A stretch of DNA of 52,743 nt, taken from the NCBI GenBank assembly GCA_024401565.1, contig JAKSKU010000017.1, forward strand, positions 1 through 52,743. The letters are read 5' to 3'. Position 1 is the first letter of the stretch. Each line of letters starts with the position of its first letter. Source of the stretch: Paludibacteraceae bacterium. Lineage in GTDB: Bacteria > Bacteroidota > Bacteroidia > Bacteroidales > Paludibacteraceae. Both the position numbers and the translations under genes were made by a program. Below are positions 47,483 through 52,743 of the stretch, one piece after another. Below the pieces are notes generated by a model that did no database searches, was not told the DNA's origin, and saw only the letters and a program-made list of their open reading frames with translations.

Positions 47483-48570
47483 TATTTTACCTTGTTCTCG
47501 AACTCCTTCATTGCAGCGATAAGAGCGTTTACGTCTTCCATTGTACAAGCGTTGTAAGTAGAAGCACGGAAACCACCAACTAGACGGTGACCCTTAACAC
47601 CAACGATGTTCTTAGTCTTAACGAACTCTAGGAATACCTTCTCCATGTCTGGAGTGTTGTACTTGCCACGAAGTAGGAAAGGAATGTTCATTCTTGAACG
47701 TGAACCTGCCTCAACAACTGGAGTAAATACAGTTGAGTTCTCTAGGAAGTTGTAAAGAGCGTCACATCTCTCGATAGCGCGCTTCTCCATACCCTCAACA
47801 CCACCGTTCTCCTTGATCCAAAGTAGAGTCTCGCGGATTGCGAAGATACATACACATGGAGGAGTGTTGAACATAGAACCGTTGTCTACGTGTGTAGAGT
47901 ACTTAAGCATTGTAGGGATCTTACGGTCAGCAACCACCTTGTCAACGAAATCGTTGCGGATGATTACGAATGTAGCACCTGCAGGTCCTAGGTTCTTCTG
48001 GCAACCACCGTAGATCATGAAGTACTTGCTAACGTCGATTGGACGAGAGCAGATATCTGAACTCATGTCGGCGATCATTGGAACTGGAGAGTCGATGTCC
48101 TCGAAGATCTCAGTACCACGGATTGTATTGTTTGATGTGATGTGAAGATAATCAACATCAGCAGGAATCTTGATGCTCTTTGGATCTGGGTAGTATGTGA
48201 AGTTTCTGTCTGCAGAAGAAGCGATCTCCTGAACCTCACCCCAAAGCTCAGCCTCTTTCAAAGCTTTCTTTGACCATACACCAGTGTTAACGTAAGCAGC
48301 CTTAGTCTTCAAGAAGTTGTAAGGGATCATGCCAAACTGCAAACTTGCACCACCACCGACGAAGATTACGGAGTAGTTGTCTGGAATTGAAAGTACCTCC
48401 TTCATTAGAGCTACTGTCTCATCATAAACCTTCTGAAAATCTGCTGAACGGTGAGATACCTCAAGTACAGACTGACCTGTCTCTCCCATCTCTAGCACAG
48501 CCTTAGCAGTGTTTGTCAAAGTTCTGTCTGACAACTTGCATGGACCAGCGTTGAAGATATGTTTTCTCAT
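47482..48570 (-). CDS. serC: Phosphoserine aminotransferase
   Basis: A 362-residue PLP-dependent aminotransferase of fold type I, making phosphoserine from 3-phosphohydroxypyruvate and glutamate; it also serves pyridoxine synthesis in some bacteria. Start HIFNAGPCKLS, the phosphate-binding GGGASLQFGMIP region and the PLP lysine in GGCQKNLGPAG (K192) are diagnostic. It precedes serA by 67 bases on the same strand, so a serC-serA unit is likely. A -7 box lies at 48639-48646. Confidence 0.96.
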   Translation of the reverse strand: MRKHIFNAGPCKLSDRTLTNTAKAVLEMGETGQSVLEVSHRSADFQKVYDETVALMKEVLSIPDNYSVIFVGGGASLQFGMIPYNFLKTKAAYVNTGVWSKKALKEAELWGEVQEIASSADRNFTYYPDPKSIKIPADVDYLHITSNNTIRGTEIFEDIDSPVPMIADMSSDICSRPIDVSKYFMIYGGCQKNLGPAGATFVIIRNDFVDKVVADRKIPTMLKYSTHVDNGSMFNTPPCVCIFAIRETLLWIKENGGVEGMEKRAIERCDALYNFLENSTVFTPVVEAGSRSRMNIPFLLRGKYNTPDMEKVFLEFVKTKNIVGVKGHRLVGGFRASTYNACTMEDVNALIAAMKEFENKVK

Positions 48571-48638
48571 ACTAAACTGATTATATTAATTGTTTTTATT
48601 AACGTATTTATTCGCCTCCTTTTTTGAAGAAGACGGTG

Positions 48639-48646
48639 CAAAAATA
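48639..48646 (-). promoter_or_regulatory. -7 box of serC
   Basis: TATTTTTG on the minus strand fits TANNTTTG, about 70 bases before the serC ATG. No clear TTTG lies at -33. Confidence 0.45.
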
Positions 48647-48769
48647 TATCTTTTTTCTGATTTAGGAATCTTTTTTCTAATCTTTTTTAATATCAAAATG
48701 AAATTTTTTATGCACATTTAATCAAAAACAAGGCTCTTTGATTGACAATATGTCAGCAAAAATAATCAA

Positions 48770-48830
48770 ATTCGTGCAAAATGATTTTTGATACTTTGAA
48801 AAAAGCCTTTATTCGTGCAAAATGATTTTT
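48770..48830. repeat. 20-bp direct repeat in the serC upstream region
   Basis: ATTCGTGCAAAATGATTTTT occurs at 48770-48789 and exactly again at 48811-48830, period 41 bp. The rest of the gene-free stretch 48571-48972 is AT-rich and holds no other recognised feature apart from the serC -7 box. Confidence 0.85.
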
Positions 48831-48972
48831 TTGTTTGGATTTATTGCTCTTTTTGTCAAAATGATATCTAAAGACGGTGGATTATCCTTTTTTTGTGCTG
48901 CTTTCTTGTTGTTTTGTTTCGTACTGCTTAAGTCAGTACAACGTGACATTGCCGCGTTGAACTAAACAATTT

Positions 48973-49410
48973 TCATTGTACAGCCAATAACCTTTTGCCA
49001 ATAAGGTGGAATGCGTCTTTGATTTCTTGCATCATTTCATTGCTTGGCGTCTTCACACCATAAATATATTGATAGAGCAAACTTTTATGTATGCCAATCA
49101 TATTGGCCACTTCCGCTACATTTAATTGTGGAAATCCATTAAATAATGCGGCTACCGGATTGTTAGAGTTTAGTTTGTGCTCTTTGAAAAATGAAGATAT
49201 GTGAATGTCTTCGTCTAAACCTTCCCATCTGATAGATTGCCCATTATTCCAAATCTTATAATTAGATTTGTCTTTTGAAGATGCGTCTTTTAGGATAGGA
49301 AACACTTCTAGAGGAATACTATATTCATTTGTGCAGTCGGTCTCTATGAAGATTTTGCCTTCGTCAAACCATATTTTTTCTATTTTTTCCATAAACACAT
49401 TATTTGCCAA
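48973..49410 (-). CDS. DUF2442 protein with C-terminal helix-turn-helix (putative antitoxin)
   Basis: A 145-residue protein. The N-terminal half (about 8-75) has the DUF2442 pattern (EKIWFDEGKIFIETD, then EVFPILKDAS, and IRWEGLDEDIHI); the C-terminal half (about 90-145) reads as a helix-turn-helix, with VAEVANMIGIHKSLLYQYIYG. DUF2442 genes pair with DUF4160 genes and the pair is thought to be a toxin-antitoxin system; here DUF4160 lies just upstream. The HTH suggests autoregulation. A second ATG at 49392 is possible. Function is inferred from pairing. Confidence 0.7.
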   Translation of the reverse strand: MANNVFMEKIEKIWFDEGKIFIETDCTNEYSIPLEVFPILKDASSKDKSNYKIWNNGQSIRWEGLDEDIHISSFFKEHKLNSNNPVAALFNGFPQLNVAEVANMIGIHKSLLYQYIYGVKTPSNEMMQEIKDAFHLIGKRLLAVQ

Positions 49411-49420
49411 AGAAAGACTT

Positions 49421-49639
49421 CTATTTATTGGAGAATTCTTCTTTGTATTCCTCGATTATTTTCCTTGCATTTTTGATGTCCTGGGCGGATAGTCCATGGT
49501 TGTATATGAGCAAAACCTCTTCTCCAGAGAAATCAAATTTTGCATTGTTGTCGTCTCTTTGTACGTGTACATGCATTGGTTCGTGGTCGTCTGAGTAAAA
49601 GAAGAACCTTAAACCAAACAATATTAATAATGTGGGCAT
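49421..49639 (-). CDS. DUF4160 protein (putative toxin partner)
   Basis: A 72-residue protein with the DUF4160 signature: MPTLLILFGLRFFFYS, then DDHEPMHVHV and an FDFSGEEVLL block. The His-x-His in MHVHV is typical. It lies ten bases upstream of the DUF2442/HTH gene, the standard order for this pair. Toxicity has not been shown for this copy; the assignment is by family and neighbourhood. Confidence 0.75.
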   Translation of the reverse strand: MPTLLILFGLRFFFYSDDHEPMHVHVQRDDNNAKFDFSGEEVLLIYNHGLSAQDIKNARKIIEEYKEEFSNK

Positions 49640-49663
49640 AATCCTATTTTCTGTTTTTCAAAA

Positions 49664-49692
49664 AAGAGCTGCACCCATTGGGCACAGCTCTT
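49664..49692 (-). terminator. Terminator of lipoprotein gene 2
   Basis: On the minus strand AAGAGCTG, loop region, CAGCTCTT, then TTTTGAAAAAC. A near copy follows the paralogous gene at 50380-50409. Confidence 0.85.
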
Positions 49693-49717
49693 ATTCTTTA
49701 GACTTAAAGTCTTACAA

Positions 49718-50215
49718 TTACTTGTTAGCCTTACGGTTGTTCTTAGAGAACTTAGACTCAGTGGCACCTAGAGCGCTCATTGTGTCGTTAACTGTAGCTG
49801 AAGTGATAGTGTAGTTTGCCTTAGAGTTAGCTCCTGCAAGACAAGCTACAATGTTCTTTACATTGTTCTTAGCATCAGCAGTCTTCTGAGCAATGAAGTT
49901 TGTTCCATCCCATACTAGGTAAGATGCTCCAGCGTCAGATAGAGTGATCTCTCCATCGAAACCATCGATCTCGATAACTACAACCTGATCCTTAGGATTG
50001 TTCATGATTGAACCAGAAACTTTCTTAACCTCGAAAGAGAATGCCTTAACTGCATTTGAACAAGAGTACTTTCCACCCTCTACTACCTGGATCTCTGTTA
50101 GAGCCTGCTCCTGTGCCTGCTCCTCTGACTTCTCCTCGTCGTCCTCACAAGATGTAAATGTAGCTGCACCCATAAGTGAAGCCAAGATAACTGCAAGATT
50201 AAAAATCTTCTTCAT
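49718..50215 (-). CDS. Small acidic surface lipoprotein (copy 2)
   Basis: A 165-residue protein from the ATG at 50215. The signal peptide MKKIFNLAVILASLMGAATF leads to a lipobox ending at C23, followed directly by EDDEEK, an acidic stretch like the signal that directs Bacteroidota lipoproteins to the cell surface. The mature domain is beta-rich and not recognised. The first ten residues of its signal peptide and the promoter layout match the upstream gene, so the two are paralogous units; the mature parts are very different. The in-frame ATG at 50245 lies within the leader. Confidence 0.75.
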   Translation of the reverse strand: MKKIFNLAVILASLMGAATFTSCEDDEEKSEEQAQEQALTEIQVVEGGKYSCSNAVKAFSFEVKKVSGSIMNNPKDQVVVIEIDGFDGEITLSDAGASYLVWDGTNFIAQKTADAKNNVKNIVACLAGANSKANYTITSATVNDTMSALGATESKFSKNNRKANK

Positions 50216-50291
50216 GTTAATTTGTATTTTAGTTAATAATTTCAATTAATCTTGGATAAGGTTTTTCTTTCGTTTAGCCCCTTTCCTTTTG

Positions 50292-50322
50292 CAAAGCTAA
50301 AAAACAAAAACAAACAATCAAA
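50292..50322 (-). promoter_or_regulatory. Promoter of lipoprotein gene 2
   Basis: On the minus strand TTTG (50319-50322), 19 bases, TAGCTTTG (50292-50299). The leader is about 70 bases. A conserved upstream element lies at 50344-50363. Confidence 0.75.
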
Positions 50323-50343
50323 CAATAAATGCAAAAAAAAACA

Positions 50344-50363
50344 CTAAAAATTCTTAACAACAT
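50344..50363 (-). promoter_or_regulatory. Conserved 20-bp upstream element, copy A
   Basis: CTAAAAATTCTTAACAACAT on the plus strand, beginning 22 bases beyond the -33 TTTG of lipoprotein gene 2. An identical 20-mer lies at the same distance from the -33 region of lipoprotein gene 1 (51078-51097). Possibly an UP-like element or regulator site. Confidence 0.6.
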
Positions 50364-50379
50364 ATTTTTGCAAATAAAA

Positions 50380-50409
50380 AAGAGCTGCGTCCCAAAGAAC
50401 ACAGCTCTT
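50380..50409 (-). terminator. Terminator of lipoprotein gene 1
   Basis: On the minus strand AAGAGCTG, loop, CAGCTCTT and six T. Same stem as the terminator at 49664-49692. Confidence 0.85.
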
Positions 50410-50438
50410 ATGTTGTTTAATCTTGTTGGATCTTACAA

Positions 50439-50957
50439 TTACTGCTTTGTGAAAGTTGTCTCACCTGCACCAGCCTTGATTGTAGCATCGTTTGCCAATG
50501 TTCCACTTGCGATAACAGATCCCTCTTTGCAGATGAACAAAACTGTCTCAGGATTTGCTTTTGCGTCTGCCATAGAAGCAGCAGCTACGCCTCCGTTAGT
50601 GGCAACGATTGCGTATGACTTATCTGCATTTGCACTTCCAACAACAACAGTAGAACCAGAAACGTTTAGAGTAACTGTTGTTCCAGCTACGTCATCTACC
50701 TTCATAGAAGCACCATTAATGTTAAGCTTTGCATTTGAGATAGTATAGCTGTCTCCCTTTACTGCAGTGAAAGAAGTAGTTGATTCTGCAGGAGTCTTAT
50801 CCTCGTTGCCCTTGTCGTCAGTTGGCTTGTTGTCGTTGTTAGTTGGGGTCTCCTTCTTTGGCTCTTCCTCGTCGTCATCGTCACCACAAGAAGAGAATAC
50901 TGTGCTACTCATAAGTGTAGCCAAAATAACTGCAAGATTAAAAAATTTCTTTTTCAT
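50439..50957 (-). CDS. Small acidic surface lipoprotein (copy 1)
   Basis: A 172-residue protein. The signal peptide MKKKFFNLAVILATLMSSTV ends in a lipobox with C24, followed by GDDDDEEE, an acidic surface-export-type signal. A Lys/Thr/Asn-rich tether (about 32-60) leads to a beta-rich domain of about 110 residues that I do not recognise. Promoter, upstream element, signal peptide and terminator all resemble those of the downstream gene, but the mature domains do not, which points to duplication of expression/export parts with replaced or fast-evolving cargo. Confidence 0.75.
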   Translation of the reverse strand: MKKKFFNLAVILATLMSSTVFSSCGDDDDEEEPKKETPTNNDNKPTDDKGNEDKTPAESTTSFTAVKGDSYTISNAKLNINGASMKVDDVAGTTVTLNVSGSTVVVGSANADKSYAIVATNGGVAAASMADAKANPETVLFICKEGSVIASGTLANDATIKAGAGETTFTKQ

Positions 50958-51025
50958 GTCAATTTAAAATTTACTGAATATTATTTCCTTTGGAATGGAG
51001 TGTTTTTCATTCCTGATTCCGATGG

Positions 51026-51056
51026 CAAATCTATATATAAATTTTATATGCACATA
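51026..51056 (-). promoter_or_regulatory. Promoter of lipoprotein gene 1
   Basis: On the minus strand TATG (51053-51056) in place of TTTG, 19 bases, then TAGATTTG (51026-51033). The leader is about 60 bases. Confidence 0.6.
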
Positions 51057-51077
51057 ATCATTGAACGAAAAAAAATG

Positions 51078-51097
51078 CTAAAAATTCTTAACAACAT
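51078..51097 (-). promoter_or_regulatory. Conserved 20-bp upstream element, copy B
   Basis: Same 20-mer as at 50344-50363, again beginning 22 bases beyond the -33 position. A variant with one change occurs at 52327-52346 without a promoter beside it. Confidence 0.6.
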
Positions 51098-51232
51098 TTT
51101 TAAGTGCAAAAAATAAAAAAGCGCTGTTCGCAATTGAACACTAATAATACGTGGCTTTATTTGCAAATGAGATTCTTTATTTGTTGAAATTAAATCATAT
51201 TTTTTCGGTATTGTCTAATAACCCATATCCCA

Positions 51233-51240
51233 ATACTTTT
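51233..51240 (+). promoter_or_regulatory. -7 box of the DUF2023-flavodoxin unit
   Basis: TACTTTTG fits TANNTTTG; ATTG lies 20 bases upstream in place of TTTG. The leader to the ATG at 51271 is about 25 bases, which argues against the in-frame ATG at 51259 being the main start. Confidence 0.5.
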
Positions 51241-51270
51241 GCAAAGTCTTAACAATTAATGTATTTCACT

Positions 51271-51651
51271 ATGTCATTAGAACAGTTTGATAATATTCGC
51301 CAGGCTCTCGATATGAAAGTTCTGCTGAATCATATATATGAGTATAAAAAGGGTGTCCGACAGATGATTCTTTTTACTTGTAATGCAAAGTATGAAGAGT
51401 ATGCTGTTAATCGACTTAGAAATCAGAATATTGAATTCATCGTTCAGAAAGTCGAAAATGCTAACAACATTAACATATTCTTTGGTAAAAAGGAGTGTTT
51501 GGAGGCTATCCGTATTATCGTAAACAGATCTCTTTCTCACCTTACTCCTGAAGAAGATTTTATCATTGGAGCTCTTCTTGGATACGATATCCGTTGTCAG
51601 TGTGAACGTTTTTGTGAGAGAAAACAAAAACAGTTGAAAGAGTATGCGTAG
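51271..51651 (+). CDS. DUF2023 family protein
   Basis: A 126-residue protein from the ATG at 51271 (MSLEQFDNIRQALDMKVLLN). It carries the family-like stretch HIYEYKKGVRQMILFT, a beta-alpha pattern ending in FFGKKECLEAI, and a Cys-containing C-terminus (RCQCERFCERKQ). DUF2023 genes usually sit next to flavodoxin in Bacteroidales, as here (fldA begins 81 bases downstream). The cysteines and the neighbour suggest a role in redox or nutrient response, but no function is established. Confidence 0.75.
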   Translation: MSLEQFDNIRQALDMKVLLNHIYEYKKGVRQMILFTCNAKYEEYAVNRLRNQNIEFIVQKVENANNINIFFGKKECLEAIRIIVNRSLSHLTPEEDFIIGALLGYDIRCQCERFCERKQKQLKEYA

Positions 51652-51732
51652 TAAATGATGATTTTTAATTGACGTGGGGACTCGCGTCGGTTTGAATGAA
51701 ATTGAATTATTAATGAATTAAAATCAAAAGGA

Positions 51733-52227
51733 ATGAAGAAAACTATCGTGGTCTATGGAAGTTCTACTGGAACTTGCGAAGGTATTGCTGATGAGATTGC
51801 AGCAAAGCTGGGGGTTGAAGCTATTAGCGCGTCCAAACTTACTGCAAATGTCATTGCTGCAAATGATAATTTGATTCTTGGTACAAGCACGTGGGGCGTA
51901 GGTGAGATTCAGGATGACTGGTATGATGGACTAAAGGCTGTTAAGAGTAGTGATCTTACTGGGAAGACGGTTGCTATCTTTGGATGTGGAGACTCGGCAA
52001 GTTATTCCGCTAGTTTTTGTGGAGGTATGGCAGAGATTTATAATGCTGTACTTGCTGCTGGTGCTAATGTCGTTGGATCTGTCGACGCTTCGGAATATTC
52101 CTACGACGACTCAGAAGCTGTAGTTGATGGATCGTTTGTAGGCCTTGCTCTGGATAATGACAACGAGAGCGACAAAACGCATGTACGTATTGATACATGG
52201 ATTTCTGCAATCTCTCCTTTGTTATGA
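51733..52227 (+). CDS. fldA: Flavodoxin
   Basis: A 164-residue FMN-binding electron carrier of the long-chain type. The phosphate-binding loop is SSTGTCEG (about 10-17), followed by ILGTSTWGVGEIQDDWYDG and AIFGCGDSASYSASFCGG with the aromatic residues that flank the flavin. It replaces ferredoxin under iron limitation in many bacteria. It lies downstream of DUF2023 on the same strand. Confidence 0.93.
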   Translation: MKKTIVVYGSSTGTCEGIADEIAAKLGVEAISASKLTANVIAANDNLILGTSTWGVGEIQDDWYDGLKAVKSSDLTGKTVAIFGCGDSASYSASFCGGMAEIYNAVLAAGANVVGSVDASEYSYDDSEAVVDGSFVGLALDNDNESDKTHVRIDTWISAISPLL

Positions 52228-52268
52228 GAATTAAATTAATCATAATTGCCCTCATAAAAAACAAAAAA

Positions 52269-52294
52269 GGAGACGCTACTATAGTGACGTCTCC
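52269..52294. terminator. Hairpin after fldA
   Basis: GGAGACG (52269-52275) pairs with CGTCTCC (52288-52294). The T-run is on the minus-strand side; on the plus strand the expected T-run is replaced by a 31-bp duplicated segment (52298-52328). Confidence 0.55.
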
Positions 52295-52297
52295 ATA

Positions 52298-52328
52298 CCC
52301 AGTGGCAGCATGAGATATTGTTCTTGCT
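52298..52328. repeat. 31-bp copy of part of the downstream minus-strand gene
   Basis: The 31 bases starting CCCAGTGGCAGCATGAGATA are exactly repeated at 52689-52719, inside the coding region of the partial gene at the window end. This copy is outside any gene. Confidence 0.9.
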
Positions 52329-52347
52329 AAAAACTCTTAACAACATA

Positions 52348-52381
52348 AAAAGCCGTCGCATATCACTATGCAACGGCTTTT
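52348..52381. terminator. Bidirectional terminator
   Basis: AAAAGCCGT (52348-52356) pairs with ACGGCTTTT (52373-52381), with an inner GCATA/TATGC pair. T-rich on both strands, so it can stop transcription from fldA and from the minus strand. The rest of 52382-52558 shows no feature. Confidence 0.75.
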
Positions 52382-52558
52382 GGATTTCTATTATTTTATG
52401 AAAAAAGCGATCGTGTATAACGCTTTATACATTTGATTTGTCTAAAACTATGTGGGTATAACCATATTTCTGCTTATTTTTTACATGCCTTCTACCTACT
52501 GATATATCCCGTCGTCGACGAGTCTGCCCTTCAACATTATAATTTATATAAACAAGAA

Positions 52559-52579
52559 GGGCAGGTACAAGACCTGCCC
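52559..52579 (-). terminator. Terminator of the partial minus-strand gene
   Basis: GGGCAGGT (52559-52566) pairs with ACCTGCCC (52572-52579); on the minus strand it is followed by TTCTTGTTTATAT. It lies 32 bases after the stop at 52612. Confidence 0.75.
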
Positions 52580-52611
52580 TCCTACATATTATTTATGTTG
52601 GATATCCTTGT

Positions 52612-52743
52612 TTATTTTGCAATGATTGGCGCAACTGCGTTAGGCTCCAATGTCTTCTCGTCTACACATGGGAAGTCGTTCTTCCATCCCCAGTGGCAGC
52701 ATGAGATATTGTTCTTGCTGAATACGCTCATGATGTCCTCGTA
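52612..52743 (-). CDS. C-terminal end of an unidentified protein (partial)
   Basis: The last 43 codons and stop of a minus-strand gene entering from the right edge. The readable end is YEDIMSVFSKNNISCCHWGW, then KNDFPCVDEKTLEPNAV and a short tail. The ISCCHWGWKNDF pattern loosely recalls the last strand and helix of (beta/alpha)8 glycoside hydrolases such as GH5, but the fragment is too short for an assignment. It has a terminator of its own. Confidence 0.55.
   Translation of the reverse strand, partial: YEDIMSVFSKNNISCCHWGWKNDFPCVDEKTLEPNAVAPIIAK

Overview
The window is a chromosomal segment from a member of the Bacteroidota, most likely order Bacteroidales (gut or rumen type). The support is: promoters of the Bacteroidota form TTTG-N19-TANNTTTG in front of several genes (rpsL, two tRNAs, a giant adhesin, a lipoprotein); type IX secretion (T9SS) cargo with type A and type B C-terminal signals next to a PorP/SprF-like protein; MenA, a DUF2023-flavodoxin pair and a serC-serA pair. 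I cannot assign a genus.

Layout. 1-4,615: end of a tRNA-Gly gene, a three-gene unit (dCMP deaminase, S41 C-terminal protease, menA), and an AAA ATPase of the DUF4143 type on the minus strand. 4,996-22,308: one long plus-strand ribosomal supercluster (rpsL, rpsG, fusA, the S10, spc and alpha clusters, through rpoA and rplQ) closed by a strong terminator. It includes rpmD and rpmJ, both very short, and lacks map between secY and infA. 22,368-27,507: a decayed gene, two tandem paralogous secreted CotH-kinase/lamin-tail proteins with T9SS signals, and tRNA-Pro. 27,727-35,764: a 2,043-residue protein of about 25 Ig/PKD-like repeats with a CHU_C-type C-terminus, an unknown gene, and a PorP/SprF-family protein, a layout resembling the SprB/SprF adhesin loci.

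35,835-46,406 is the most unusual part: seven minus-strand paralogues, each an N-terminal membrane anchor, one or two TerB-like helical domains, a low-complexity linker and a C-terminal J domain with HPD, i.e. a DjlA-like architecture expanded into an array. The last ~30 codons are nearly constant in all seven. Two orphan copies of just this tail lie directly downstream of unrelated genes (a small kinase-like protein and a small membrane protein), as if the tail were a recombination anchor. Some members carry extra J modules that have lost HPD, and two members (43,626-44,594 and 44,802-45,710) share an almost identical C-terminal half on different N-terminal halves. I regard this as the best candidate for an undescribed system: a membrane co-chaperone/stress-sensor array that diversifies by recombination.

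46,426-52,743: serA and serC (serine biosynthesis), a DUF4160/DUF2442 putative toxin-antitoxin pair, two small acidic surface lipoproteins whose promoters carry the same 20-bp upstream element at the same distance, a DUF2023 gene with flavodoxin, and the 3' end of an unidentified minus-strand gene. Function calls rest on motif recognition by eye; no database search was run.
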